DNA of 44,699 bases from the NCBI GenBank assembly GCA_900546415.1, contig URCY01000009.1, positions 1 through 44,699 on the forward strand, given 5' to 3'. Shown piece after piece: positions 10,469 to 18,489 of the stretch (its first letter is position 1; each line of letters starts with the position of its first letter). Both the position numbers and the translations under genes were made by a program. A model generated the notes under the pieces. The model did no database searches. It was given only the letters and a program-made list of their open reading frames with translations, and was not told where the DNA came from. Origin of the DNA: an uncultured Eubacteriales bacterium (lineage in GTDB: Bacteria; Bacillota; Clostridia; Oscillospirales; Oscillospiraceae).

Positions 10469-10496
10469 ATTATACCACATAGTACATTTTTTTCAA
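10469..10496 (-). promoter_or_regulatory. sigma-A promoter of the SpoU-dprA-topA-trmFO-plsX-rnc operon
   Basis: Minus strand TTGAAA (10496-10491), a 16-base spacer, TATAAT (10474-10469). It is placed about 45 bases ahead of the first start codon and back to back with the ACT-domain promoter. Confidence 0.8.
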
Positions 10497-10522
10497 GAGT
10501 GGATTTAATTGTATCTCCGGCG

Positions 10523-10551
10523 TTGCAATTTCCGACAAAGTGCGCTATAAT
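10523..10551 (+). promoter_or_regulatory. sigma-A promoter of the ACT/DUF711 operon
   Basis: TTGCAA (10523-10528), a 17-base spacer, TATAAT (10546-10551), about 27 bases ahead of the ACT gene. Confidence 0.82.
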
Positions 10552-10577
10552 GAAAAAAAATTCGGGAGGCAACAGAA

Positions 10578-10847
10578 ATGAAAGCAGTTATCACCGTTGT
10601 CGGCAAGGACAGCGTGGGCATTCTGGCCAAGGTCAGCGCGAAATGCAGCGAAAACGGCCTGAACATCATCGACGTGACGCAGTCGGTCATGCAGGATATG
10701 TTCTGCATGATCATGCTTGCGGAAATTCAGGGGATGCAGATCCCGTTCGGCAGCTTTGCCGACGAAATGGCCGCCATGGGCGAGTCGATGGGCATGGTCA
10801 TCCACGTCATGCACGAGGATATTTTCAACGCCATGCACCGCATCTAG
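10578..10847 (+). CDS. ACT domain protein, UPF0237 family
   Basis: A small 89-residue protein made of one ACT domain (AVITVVGKDSVGILAKVS, then the second strand NIIDVTQSVMQDMFCMIML). ACT domains usually bind amino acids or similar small ligands. The protein is paired with a DUF711/UPF0210 gene 10 bases downstream, a conserved arrangement across Firmicutes and archaea, so it probably regulates or binds a ligand for that partner. GGGAGG lies upstream of the ATG. It is methionine-rich in its second half. Confidence 0.9.
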   Translation: MKAVITVVGKDSVGILAKVSAKCSENGLNIIDVTQSVMQDMFCMIMLAEIQGMQIPFGSFADEMAAMGESMGMVIHVMHEDIFNAMHRI

Positions 10848-10857
10848 GAGGCCGCCC

Positions 10858-12216
10858 ATGCTCAACACGAACGACATTCTCGAAACCATCAGCATGATCG
10901 AGCAGGAGCATCTTGACATCCGCACGGTCACGATCGGCATTTCCCTGCTCGATTGCATCGACCCGGATATCCATGCCGCCTGCAACAAAATTTATGACAA
11001 GATCTGCCGCGTCGCGGAGCACCACGTCTCCGTCTGCACGGGCATTGAAAAGGAATACGGCATTCCGATCATTCACAAGCGCCTGAGCGTCACGCCGATC
11101 GCGATGCTCGCGGCGGCCTGCCCTAAGAGCGACCCCGTGCTTTTTGCGCACACGCTCGAGCGCGCCGCGCAGGCCGTGGGCGTGAACTTCATCGGCGGCT
11201 ATTCCGCGCTGGTGCAGAAGGGCTTCGCGCCCGGCGATCTGGCGCTGATCCGCAGCATTCCGCAGGCGCTGGCCGAGACGGAGCACATCTGTTCCTCCGT
11301 GAACATCGGCTCGACGCGCGCGGGCATCAATATGGACGCCGTCGCCCTCATGGGCAGGATCGTCCGTGAGACGGCCGAGCGCACGGCCGACCGCGACTGC
11401 ATCGGCGCGGCGAAGCTCGTCGTTTTTTGCAACGCGGTGGAGGATAATCCCTTTATGGCCGGCGCGTTCCACGGCACGGGCGAGGCCGACTGCGCCGTGA
11501 ACGTCGGCGTCTCCGGCCCCGGCGTCGTGCGCGCGGCGCTTGCCAAAGTGCCCGACGCCGACATCGGCGAGGTCGCCGAGCTGATCAAGCGCACCGCCTT
11601 CAAGATCACGCGCGTCGGCCAGCTCGTCGCGAACGAGGCCTCCAAGCGCCTGAACATCCCGTTCGGCATCGTCGACCTCTCCCTCGCCCCGACCCCGGCC
11701 GTCGGCGACAGCGTCGCCCACATTCTCGAGGAGATGGGTCTGGAGCAGTGCGGCGCGTGCGGCACGACGGCGGCGCTCGCCATGCTGAACGACGCCGTGA
11801 AAAAGGGCGGCGTGATGGCGTCGAACAACGTCGGCGGGCTCTCCGGCGCGTTCATCCCCGTCACAGAGGACGCCGGTATGATCGACGCGGCGCGTTCCGG
11901 CTGTCTGCGGCTGGAAAAGCTCGAGGCCATGACCGCCGTGTGCAGCGTCGGTCTGGACATGATCAACCTCCCCGGCGACACGCCCGCCGAGGTCATCTCC
12001 GCTCTGATCGCGGACGAAGCCGCCATCGGCATGGTCAACTCCAAAACGACCGCCGTGCGCGTCATCCCCGCCATCGGCCATAAGGCCGGGGACGAGCTGA
12101 ACTTCGGCGGTCTGCTGGGCGGCGGGCCGGTCATGCAGATCAACACCGCCTCCCCCGCGAAGTTCATCTCCCGCGGCGGCCGCCTCCCCGCACCGCTGCA
12201 AAGCCTGAAAAACTGA
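10858..12216 (+). CDS. DUF711/UPF0210 family protein (PFL-like fold)
   Basis: 452 residues of the UPF0210 family, whose fold is classed with pyruvate-formate-lyase/ribonucleotide reductase-like barrels although no glycyl-radical activity is established. Conserved glycine-rich blocks include GVNFIGGYSALVQKG, GVSGPGVVRAAL and a final NFGGLLGGGPVMQ. ATG 10858 is preceded by TAGGAGG, which overlaps the ACT gene stop. Thr codons are mostly ACG, typical of the left part of this window. A foldback repeat (copy E) starts directly after the stop, followed by a strong terminator. Biochemical function is unknown. Confidence 0.93.
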   Translation: MLNTNDILETISMIEQEHLDIRTVTIGISLLDCIDPDIHAACNKIYDKICRVAEHHVSVCTGIEKEYGIPIIHKRLSVTPIAMLAAACPKSDPVLFAHTLERAAQAVGVNFIGGYSALVQKGFAPGDLALIRSIPQALAETEHICSSVNIGSTRAGINMDAVALMGRIVRETAERTADRDCIGAAKLVVFCNAVEDNPFMAGAFHGTGEADCAVNVGVSGPGVVRAALAKVPDADIGEVAELIKRTAFKITRVGQLVANEASKRLNIPFGIVDLSLAPTPAVGDSVAHILEEMGLEQCGACGTTAALAMLNDAVKKGGVMASNNVGGLSGAFIPVTEDAGMIDAARSGCLRLEKLEAMTAVCSVGLDMINLPGDTPAEVISALIADEAAIGMVNSKTTAVRVIPAIGHKAGDELNFGGLLGGGPVMQINTASPAKFISRGGRLPAPLQSLKN

Positions 12217-12266
12217 GGACGCTCTGATCCAATCAACACGGGGATCGATTCATTCAGAGGTTCCCT
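12217..12266 (-). repeat. 50-bp miniature of the foldback repeat, copy E
   Basis: The ends GGACGCTCTGATCCAATC and (complement) GGGAACCTCTGAATGAATC match the terminal repeats of the 160-bp family, with almost all of the interior missing. It begins at the base after the DUF711 stop codon. Confidence 0.65.
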
Positions 12267-12290
12267 AGTTTTCCTGAAACGAAAAAACCA

Positions 12291-12345
12291 AACCTCCGCA
12301 CGGAGCAGCCCTATGGCCGTCCCGTGCGGAGGTTTTCCTGTTTTT
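12291..12345 (+). terminator. intrinsic terminator after the DUF711 gene
   Basis: Stem CCTCCGCACGG (12293-12303) pairs with CCGTGCGGAGG (12322-12332), followed by TTTTCCTGTTTTT. An A-run on the left side suggests it may also work for the converging SLH gene. Confidence 0.85.
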
Positions 12346-12348
12346 GAA

Positions 12349-12423
12349 AAGCTCTGATTCGATCCACAAGAATCGGCAAAAAGACCCGCTGAGCACCGCT
12401 GCCGATTGATTCAGAGGTTCCTT
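12349..12423 (-). repeat. 75-bp internally deleted foldback repeat, copy D
   Basis: In inverted orientation it shows AGGAACCTCTGAATCAATCG, then GCTCAGCGGGTCTTTTT, then the closing end GAATCAGAGCTT. This equals the left end and right end of the 160-bp element with about 85 bases of centre removed. It stops three bases before the SLH gene stop codon. Confidence 0.8.
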
Positions 12424-12426
12424 AGA

Positions 12427-13134
12427 TTATTTCGGCATCGGTGCGTGGACTTCCTTGCAATAGTGCATCATGATCGCTGCGATCTCCGCACGCGTCGCCT
12501 CTCCCTGCGGGTTCAGCAGCAGCGCACCGTCTCGGCTCTCGCCCTTCAGGCACCCGGTTTTGACCGCCCAGCTTACGGCCTCTCTCGCATAGCCGCTGAC
12601 GCTTCCGGCGTCCGGGAAACCGTCCAGCGGCGCGCCGCCGGAAACGACAGCTTCCGCCACGTTCTGCGCATATCGATAAAGCATCACGGCAAATTCCTCG
12701 CGCGTGATATGCTGATTCGGTTCAAAACGGTGCGAATAACCCGTGGGCATCGGTACGCCCGAGGTCGTCAGTGCATAGCCGTTGACGACCTTGTGATACG
12801 TTCCCCACATAACGGCCTCGAAATACCAATCGTTCGTCTTTGCGCACCCGATGTCCGCATAGTACAGAAAATAATCGCGCTCATCGATTCGGACGCTCCC
12901 GGCGCAGCGCCAGAGCATGGTAATAGCCATAGCGCGCGTCATAGCCGTCTCGGGCGCAAAACAGCCGTCCCCGACGCCCAGCATCAAGCCGTGCTCGGAA
13001 GCATAGCGCACGGCATCGGCATACCAAGCGCCGGCAGGAACATCGTCAAACTGCGGGTTCTCTGCAAAGGCAGAGATGGAAAGCATACCGATCAGGACGA
13101 TCGGCAAGAGCACAGCCGCCAGTATCCGTTTCAT
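12427..13134 (-). CDS. secreted protein with S-layer homology (SLH) domains
   Basis: 235 residues. A signal peptide (MKRILAAVLLPIVLIGMLS..AFA) covers about residues 1-24. The rest is SLH repeats: FDDVPAGAWYADAVRYASEHGLMLGVGDG, then a middle repeat with TREEFAVMLYRYAQ, then FPDAGSVSGYAREAVSWAV ending in TRAEIAAIMMHYC. SLH domains bind secondary cell-wall polymer, so it is expected on the cell surface, but there is no attached enzymatic domain. It has its own strong promoter at 13240-13268 and stands alone, converging on the DUF711 gene. Confidence 0.9.
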   Translation of the reverse strand: MKRILAAVLLPIVLIGMLSISAFAENPQFDDVPAGAWYADAVRYASEHGLMLGVGDGCFAPETAMTRAMAITMLWRCAGSVRIDERDYFLYYADIGCAKTNDWYFEAVMWGTYHKVVNGYALTTSGVPMPTGYSHRFEPNQHITREEFAVMLYRYAQNVAEAVVSGGAPLDGFPDAGSVSGYAREAVSWAVKTGCLKGESRDGALLLNPQGEATRAEIAAIMMHYCKEVHAPMPK

Positions 13135-13239
13135 AGTTCCGTCCTCCTATTCTCCCGGAAAGGGTTCATTGCTGCGGACATCCTAACAGAAGCCATCAAG
13201 CCCGGCAAACACGCTTCAATTTTGTGTTCCGTTAGTTAC

Positions 13240-13268
13240 ACTATATCGCATTTTCAGATATATGTCAA
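13240..13268 (-). promoter_or_regulatory. sigma-A promoter of the SLH gene
   Basis: Minus strand consensus TTGACA (13268-13263), a 17-base spacer, TATAGT (13245-13240). The leader is about 100 bases long. Confidence 0.8.
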
Positions 13269-13398
13269 GTACATGATCTATTATTTATTCGGCATATAGG
13301 AAAAATTTACTGGATATAACGGTCTTTTCTTTTGTACGATTCGGACATTCCGAAAAAAGCACCGTATGAAAAAAATTCTGCGTTCAACGCCCTTTTCA

Positions 13399-13427
13399 TT
13401 GACTTTTCCCCCGATTTCTTCTATCAT
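13399..13427 (+). promoter_or_regulatory. likely promoter of the response regulator gene
   Basis: TTGACT (13399-13404), a 17-base spacer, TATCAT (13422-13427). It lies upstream of foldback repeat copy B, which would therefore be transcribed as a leader. The remaining AT-rich bases 13269-13398 contain no gene. Confidence 0.65.
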
Positions 13428-13446
13428 AATAATGGATCGTTCTTCA

Positions 13447-13606
13447 GGAACCTCTGAATCAATCGGCTGCGGCGCTCAGCGGGTCTTTTGTCCCAGCTTA
13501 TCGGTTTGAAAATCTTGAAATACACAAAGTATTCCTGCAATTTCCAAACCTCAATCCGGAACAAAATCCCTCGCTGACCACTCTTGCGATTGAATCAGAG
13601 CTTCCT
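13447..13606 (+). repeat. 160-bp foldback repeat, copy B
   Basis: A full-length copy with ends AGGAACCTCTGAATCAATCG and the complement of GGAAGCTCTGATTCAATCGC. The central arms GGTTTGAAAATCTTGAAATA and GTATTCCTGCAATTTCCAAA can pair around a loop of a few bases. It sits between the promoter and the RBS of the response regulator gene. Confidence 0.88.
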
Positions 13607-13626
13607 TCAAAAGGGAGAGAGCATAC

Positions 13627-14286
13627 ATGGCACATATTCTGGTCGCGGAAGACGACGAAATGATCAACGAGCTGGTCGTCCGCAATTTGGAGGCCGTGGG
13701 GCACACCTGCGTGCAGGTCTATGACGGCGCAGCGGTTCTGGAGCATCTGAACGCGGGCGAAGCGATCGATCTTCTGATCCTGGACGTGATGATGCCGAAA
13801 ATGAGCGGCTTTGAGGTCATCGAGGCCATCGGGCAGGAGACCCCTGCGATTTTTCTGACGGCGAAGGGCGGCGTGATGAACAAGGTCAAGGGGCTGTCGC
13901 TGGGCGCAGAGGATTACATCGTCAAGCCGTTTGAAATGCTCGAGCTGATTGCCCGTGTGGACGTCGTTCTGCGGCGCAGGCAGCCCAAGCGCGAGGTCTT
14001 CACCCTCGCGGGCGTCACGGTCGACCTCGGCACGCAGCAGGTGCGGCGCGGCAGCCGTCCCATCTCTCTGACGCCGCAGGAGTATCAGCTGCTCGAGACG
14101 CTGATCCGCAACCGCAACATCGCGCTCTCGCGCGAAAAGCTGCTCGACCTGGCATGGGGCATCGATTTTTACGGCGACACGCGTACCGTCGACGTCCATA
14201 TCCAGAAGCTGCGCAAAAAGCTCGACTGGACGGATCACATCAAAACCGTCTACAAAATGGGTTATCGCCTGGAAACCGGCTCCTGA
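13627..14286 (+). CDS. OmpR/PhoB-type response regulator, orphan
   Basis: 219 residues. The receiver domain (1-115) keeps all key residues: acidic pair E8-D9-D10, phosphoacceptor Asp53 in LILDVMMP, Thr78 and Lys100. The DNA-binding domain (about 122-217) is a winged helix with LTPQEYQLLETLIRN and RTVDVHIQKLRKKL. No histidine kinase is adjacent; the next gene is on the other strand after a terminator. The RBS AAGGGAGAGA begins right after foldback repeat copy B, so expression could be affected by that structure. Target genes are unknown. Confidence 0.94.
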   Translation: MAHILVAEDDEMINELVVRNLEAVGHTCVQVYDGAAVLEHLNAGEAIDLLILDVMMPKMSGFEVIEAIGQETPAIFLTAKGGVMNKVKGLSLGAEDYIVKPFEMLELIARVDVVLRRRQPKREVFTLAGVTVDLGTQQVRRGSRPISLTPQEYQLLETLIRNRNIALSREKLLDLAWGIDFYGDTRTVDVHIQKLRKKLDWTDHIKTVYKMGYRLETGS

Positions 14287-14292
14287 AGCAAG

Positions 14293-14322
14293 CGGGGCGC
14301 TCCGATCGGAGCGCCCCGTTTG
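14293..14322. terminator. bidirectional terminator
   Basis: A perfect palindrome CGGGGCGCTCCGA/TCGGAGCGCCCCG (14293-14318) is followed by TTTGTTT on the plus strand. It separates the converging response regulator and heavy-metal-domain genes. Confidence 0.85.
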
Positions 14323-14323
14323 T

Positions 14324-14536
14324 TTAAAGGATTTCCTTCAGCTCATAGCCCGTCTCGTTGATGACCCGTTTCAGAGCCTCCGGATCAAGCGGCTCTTCCG
14401 AAACGATCACCGTCTCTCCCCTGCGCCTGGAGGATTTCACCTTCCTGACCGAAAAGTACCGGCGGATCGCATCGTTGATATGCGATTCGCACATGCCGCA
14501 CATCATGCCGTCGATTTTCAGCGTTGTTGTGACCAT
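14324..14536 (-). CDS. heavy-metal-associated (HMA) domain protein, CopZ-like
   Basis: 70 residues forming a single ferredoxin-like HMA domain with the metal-binding loop GMMCGMCE (CxxC at residues 13 and 16). Such proteins carry copper or other soft metals in the cytoplasm. It lies 15 bases after the ABC permease gene and is probably the last gene of the DtxR-like/ABC operon; its start is close to the usual 68-72 residue family size. No copper ATPase is present in the window, so the partner is unclear. Confidence 0.85.
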   Translation of the reverse strand: MVTTTLKIDGMMCGMCESHINDAIRRYFSVRKVKSSRRRGETVIVSEEPLDPEALKRVINETGYELKEIL

Positions 14537-14551
14537 ACAGGCAGACTCCTT

Positions 14552-16831
14552 TCATTCCGTGCCCTTGAGGGCTTCGACCATGTCGATCTTCTTATTTTTG
14601 CGCGAGACCATCAGGCTGACCAGCAGCGACATGCCGACCGTCAGCAAAATCGCCAGCGCGATCGAACGGATGCTGACCGTCATTTTCATCTCATATTCCC
14701 CTGCCAGCGCCGTGAGCAGATAATCCAGCGTACCGATCCCGGCCGGCAGGCCGAGGAGAACGCCGAGCAGGCTCAGCCAGAGGTTCTGCTCGATCAGCAA
14801 TTGTCCGATGCGGCGATCCTTGAAGCCGACGACCTTGAGCGTCGCCATTTCGCGGTAACGCTCCGTGTAGCTCATCACGCCGAGGTTATACAGCACGACG
14901 ATACCGAGCACGAGCGCCGCCAAAACCAGAACTGCGACCGAAGTGTCGAGCAGCTGCGTGAACACCCCGAACGAATCGACGATCATCTGCTTCGACTGCA
15001 CGCTCTTGATCGCAGGATCAGACGGAATATCCGCCTTTTCCGTCTCGGTATAGACCGAATCCATCGTGTAGGACACGCCGATTCGGTCGGCGTATTCCGG
15101 CGTCATGACGACGTTTTCCGACACGCTCCGGATGATCCCCGCGACACGAACGGTGTATGTCTCGTCCGTTCCATAGGGGCTGAACGAGAAGGAATCGCCC
15201 GGCTCGAGGTCGAATTCGTCGGCCAGCCGCATACAGATATACGCGCCGTCGCCGCGCAGCGTCGTGTAAGCCGTCGACTCGTCCGGAAAGCGCACAAGGT
15301 CGTGCGCCGTGTCATAAATATCCAGTGAGACCGTCTTGTCCTCGATCTGCACACTGACCGAGGCGCTCCAGTCGCCGTCATACTCCTTTAAAATACGCGC
15401 GCGGCTGTCCGCGTCTGCCTCCTCTGAAAGCGCAATGCGGGACGCATAACGGGTCGCTCCGTCGTAATACAGGTTCAGAAATGCGTTCATCGTGTCGCTC
15501 ATGCCCAGCGAGCCGACCAGCAGGATCATCGAGCCGACAATGCCGATCAGGCTCATCGCGCTGCGCGCCTTGTGGCGCATGATGTCGCGCAGATTCCAGC
15601 GCGTGCCGAAGCTCAGGCGGTGGAACCACCTTGTCCGCTCGATCAGCATGGGCTTGACGCGCTTAGGCACATACGGCCGCAGGGCGTCGGCGGCGCTGCC
15701 GCGCAGCATCTGCTTGACCGAGAGATACCCGATCAGCGTCAGCGCAGCAAGGATCCCGATCAGCACAAGGTAGCAGAACCACGGCATCACGAGCCTCCAT
15801 TGCGGCAGGTCGAGATAGGTACTCATCATGCCGTTCGGATTCATGATATACCACGCGATCAGATAGCCCAGTGCAATGCCGAGCGCGCTGCCGAGCGCGC
15901 CGACGAAGAAGGCATAGGACGTGTAGTGCCGCAGAATGCGGCGATCCTTGAAGCCGAGCGCCTTGAGCGTGCCGATCTGGGTCTTTTCCTTGGCCGTCAG
16001 ACGGTGCATCGTCGTGACCATCGTCAGAACGGCGATCAGAAGGAACAGCACCGGAAAGATCGACCCCATCGTCTTGCCCTCGTCCGATTCACCCTTGGCC
16101 GCGGAATAAGAGCCGGTCTCGTCCTTCGAGAGCGCCAGCACGGTGTAGCCGAGCGCCCGGTCGGCTGCGTCAAAGAAGTCCTGCTTGTCCAGACCGGAGA
16201 TCACATGGATCTGCGGATAAAAGTCCGCCCCGGAGGCCTTTTCATAGAATGTCGGCGCGATATAGGCGAAGCCATAGGTCTTGTAATCCGGCATAAGCTG
16301 GCTGCTGTCGCGCACGTTGACCATAAATTCCCCGGCCTTGATGAGGCCGCGAATTCTGCCCGTCAGCGAGAGGCTCTTATAGGTCAGCGTCAGCGTGTCG
16401 CCGACGGAGAGGTCGTTCTCGGCCGCATAGTGATCCGACAGCCAGATGCCGTCCGCACTCTGCGGGTCATAGTCCTCGCCGTCCGTCACGAGCACGCCCG
16501 AGACGGCAGGGTTTGTCGTCACGGCCAGCGCCACGCTGTCTCCCTCGCGCTCGGCGACGTCCGCCGTCACGGTGAGATAGCGCGCGGCCTCCTGCACGCC
16601 TGCGATCTGCCCGATCTTTTCCAGCTCCGCCTCGCTGAAGCCCGTCTCGGAGATCAGGCGATAATCGGCGTAGCCGGTCTCCTCAAAGAAATCGAACATA
16701 TTCCGTTCGATGCTGTACCACTCCATATTGAAGCCGACAAACACCCCGATGCCGAGCGCGATCATCAGGATCATAGAGAGGAACTGTGCCCGATAAAGCC
16801 GCATGGTTCTCCAAAGCTTTTTAAAAAGCAT
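14552..16831 (-). CDS. ABC transporter permease, FtsX/MacB type
   Basis: 759 residues with the layout of long FtsX-family permeases: an N-terminal membrane anchor (about 15-35), a large extracytoplasmic domain, a first FtsX core (near residues 255-385, LFLLIAVLTMVTTMHRLTA), a cytoplasmic link, a second anchor and a C-terminal FtsX core (VLVLAALVLGIVVLYNLGVM). The repeated phrase TLKALGFKDRRI / TLKVVGFKDRRI marks the two coupling helices. These systems usually act in lipoprotein, peptide or drug export rather than solute import. The ATPase gene lies 12 bases upstream. The substrate is not predictable. Confidence 0.9.
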   Translation of the reverse strand: MLFKKLWRTMRLYRAQFLSMILMIALGIGVFVGFNMEWYSIERNMFDFFEETGYADYRLISETGFSEAELEKIGQIAGVQEAARYLTVTADVAEREGDSVALAVTTNPAVSGVLVTDGEDYDPQSADGIWLSDHYAAENDLSVGDTLTLTYKSLSLTGRIRGLIKAGEFMVNVRDSSQLMPDYKTYGFAYIAPTFYEKASGADFYPQIHVISGLDKQDFFDAADRALGYTVLALSKDETGSYSAAKGESDEGKTMGSIFPVLFLLIAVLTMVTTMHRLTAKEKTQIGTLKALGFKDRRILRHYTSYAFFVGALGSALGIALGYLIAWYIMNPNGMMSTYLDLPQWRLVMPWFCYLVLIGILAALTLIGYLSVKQMLRGSAADALRPYVPKRVKPMLIERTRWFHRLSFGTRWNLRDIMRHKARSAMSLIGIVGSMILLVGSLGMSDTMNAFLNLYYDGATRYASRIALSEEADADSRARILKEYDGDWSASVSVQIEDKTVSLDIYDTAHDLVRFPDESTAYTTLRGDGAYICMRLADEFDLEPGDSFSFSPYGTDETYTVRVAGIIRSVSENVVMTPEYADRIGVSYTMDSVYTETEKADIPSDPAIKSVQSKQMIVDSFGVFTQLLDTSVAVLVLAALVLGIVVLYNLGVMSYTERYREMATLKVVGFKDRRIGQLLIEQNLWLSLLGVLLGLPAGIGTLDYLLTALAGEYEMKMTVSIRSIALAILLTVGMSLLVSLMVSRKNKKIDMVEALKGTE

Positions 16832-16843
16832 GGCCGCGCCCCC

Positions 16844-17545
16844 TTACCAGTCGATCTCGTCGGCGGAGGCCGGGTGCTCCTGCACCTCCTGTGAAACAAT
16901 GCGCCCGTTTTTCACGCGGATGACCACGTCGGCCATTTTCGCAATGTTCTGGTTGTGCGTCACGATCACGATCGTTTTTCCGTGCTCGCGCGCCATCTGA
17001 AGCAGCAGCTTGAGCACCATCACGCCGGTCTCGGAGTCCAGCGCGCCGGTCGGCTCGTCGCAGAGCAGGATTTTCGGGTTCTTGGCCAGCGCCCGCGCGA
17101 TCGAGACGCGCTGCTGCTCACCGCCGGAAAGCTCCGCCGGAAAATTTTTCAGATGATCGGACAGGCCGACCCGCTCGAGCATCTGCGTTGCCGAGAGCGC
17201 CTCCGGCGCGATCTCCTTGACGAGCGTGACGTTTTCATGCACGGTCAGCGTCGGCACAAGATTATAAAACTGAAACACAAATCCGACCTTCGCCGCGCGG
17301 TATTCCGCCAGCTCGTCGCGCGTCAGGCCGGAAATATCGCGCCCGTCGACGACGATGCTGCCGCCCGTCGGGCTGTCAAGGCCGCCGAGCAAGTTCAGCA
17401 GCGTGCTTTTGCCTGCGCCGCTCGGCCCAAGAATGACGATGAATTTTCCCTCCTCGAGGGACAGGTTCACATGGTCGAGCGCGCGGCACTCATGGTCGCC
17501 GCTGGTATAGACGCGGCTGACGTCCTTCATTTCAATAATTGCCAT
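16844..17545 (-). CDS. ABC transporter ATP-binding protein (LolD/MacB type)
   Basis: 233 residues, complete. Walker A is GPSGAGKST (40-48), Q-loop Gln92, signature LSGGEQQR (139-146), Walker B ILLCDEP (159-165) and the switch histidine is in VTHNQ. It powers the FtsX-type permease encoded next. The gene begins three bases after the DtxR-like regulator, so the regulator, ATPase, permease and HMA protein look like one minus-strand transcript. Confidence 0.94.
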   Translation of the reverse strand: MAIIEMKDVSRVYTSGDHECRALDHVNLSLEEGKFIVILGPSGAGKSTLLNLLGGLDSPTGGSIVVDGRDISGLTRDELAEYRAAKVGFVFQFYNLVPTLTVHENVTLVKEIAPEALSATQMLERVGLSDHLKNFPAELSGGEQQRVSIARALAKNPKILLCDEPTGALDSETGVMVLKLLLQMAREHGKTIVIVTHNQNIAKMADVVIRVKNGRIVSQEVQEHPASADEIDW

Positions 17546-17548
17546 TTC

Positions 17549-17926
17549 TTAGCCCTCGTTTCTTTTCTCCTCGAGCTGCGTCAGCCGATCCTCCGGGATC
17601 GACGCCAGCAGCGAAAACGCCGCCGTCTGTGCGTCCTCAAGAGCAGGAAAGCTGTCCTGCAGCGATTCGGACACGAGGCGGTAATATTTTCCGTACCGTG
17701 CGGCGATCTCATTGCCCCGGTCGGTGAAAAAGCAGGCGCGATAGGCGTCCTTCTGCACCAGGCCGAGCCGCCGGAACGTGTTCATCATATTATGAACGCT
17801 GGGCTTGGAAAGCCGAAGCGCATTGGCAATCGCGCTGCATCGCACGCCGCTGCCATCGTGATCCAGCTCCTTCATAGCCAGCAGATAGCGGATGTTGGAA
17901 GCAGTCAATACGATCGGTTCCTCCAC
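17549..17926 (-). CDS. DtxR/MntR-like winged-helix regulator, metal ligands not apparent
   Basis: 125 residues, starting at GTG with AGGAG nine bases upstream. The helix-turn-helix (GVRCSAIANALRLSKPSVHNMMN, about 27-49) and wing (LGLVQKDAYRACFFTDRG) fit the DtxR/MntR family; MarR is a weaker alternative. In the following helices the family's usual ligand histidine and the Glu-His pair are replaced: I see GKYYRLVSESL and TAAFSLLASI. The expected aspartate in helix 1 is an asparagine (TASNIRYLL). It is shorter than full DtxR (no SH3-like domain). It may sense something else or act independently of metal. It is the first gene of the ABC/HMA operon. Confidence 0.72.
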   Translation of the reverse strand: MEEPIVLTASNIRYLLAMKELDHDGSGVRCSAIANALRLSKPSVHNMMNTFRRLGLVQKDAYRACFFTDRGNEIAARYGKYYRLVSESLQDSFPALEDAQTAAFSLLASIPEDRLTQLEEKRNEG

Positions 17927-17996
17927 GGGGGTCTACTCCTTTCCAGAATCGGGCGCCGCCGTTTTGGAACGCACGGCGCGGATCGAATTAAAGTCG

Positions 17997-18026
17997 GGAG
18001 GCGCAGAACCGAAATTCTGCGCCTCC
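17997..18026. repeat. 12-bp perfect hairpin upstream of the DtxR-like gene
   Basis: GGAGGCGCAGAA (17997-18008) pairs with TTCTGCGCCTCC (18015-18026) around a six-base loop. No clear U-tract follows on either strand. It directly abuts foldback repeat copy C and may separate the feo operon from the regulator operon. Confidence 0.55.
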
Positions 18027-18030
18027 GTTA

Positions 18031-18191
18031 AGGAATCTCTGAATCAATCGTCTGCGGCGCTCAGCGGGTCTTTCGTCCCAACTGATCGGTTTGAAAATTT
18101 TGAAATACAAAAAGTATTCCTGCAGTTTCCAAACCTCAATTTGGAACAAAATCCCTCGCTGACCGCTCTTGCAACTGAATCAGAGCTTCCT
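18031..18191 (+). repeat. 161-bp foldback repeat, copy C
   Basis: A full-length copy with ends AGGAATCTCTGAATCAATCG and the complement of GGAAGCTCTGATTCAGTTGC. It ends six bases from the stop codon of the FeoB-associated gene, so it is the 3' end of the feo transcript. Confidence 0.88.
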
Positions 18192-18197
18192 TAAAAA

Positions 18198-18374
18198 TCA
18201 CTTTTTGTGACTGTGACAGGAGCCTGCCATTGCGCAGTGGGCACAATTGTTACCGCAGGTGGACTTGCCTTTCTTCTTGTCTCGCCGCATTCCGATGAGG
18301 ATACCGACCACCATCAGCACAAGTGCCAGACAAATCAGGATTGTTGCAAGATTCTCAGAGATCCATGTTAACAT
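18198..18374 (-). CDS. FeoB-associated Cys-rich membrane protein
   Basis: 58 residues: one membrane helix (about 8-28, LATILICLALVLMVVGILIG), a basic stretch RRDKKKGKS and a Cys/His-rich tail (CGNNCAHCAMAGSC..H). This is the FeoB-associated small protein common in Clostridia and Bacteroidota, thought to help ferrous iron passage. A longer in-frame reading exists upstream, but ATG 18374 has GAAAGGAG before it and gives the family's normal length. It follows feoB on the same strand. Confidence 0.9.
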   Translation of the reverse strand: MLTWISENLATILICLALVLMVVGILIGMRRDKKKGKSTCGNNCAHCAMAGSCHSHKK

Positions 18375-18489
18375 TTCGGAAGACTCCTTTCGTTGAAAAT
18401 CCGTTCTGCCGGTGCTTGCGGGTGTGCGCCGGGAACGGGCCGCCCGGTCGGCGCGAGCGCCGCAGAGCGACTGTATGGCTCGATTCCCG

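Noticed and set aside
10825..12201. 458-codon minus-strand frame opposite the DUF711 gene
   Set aside because: Antisense shadow with Arg/Asp/Gly-rich sequence and no RBS.
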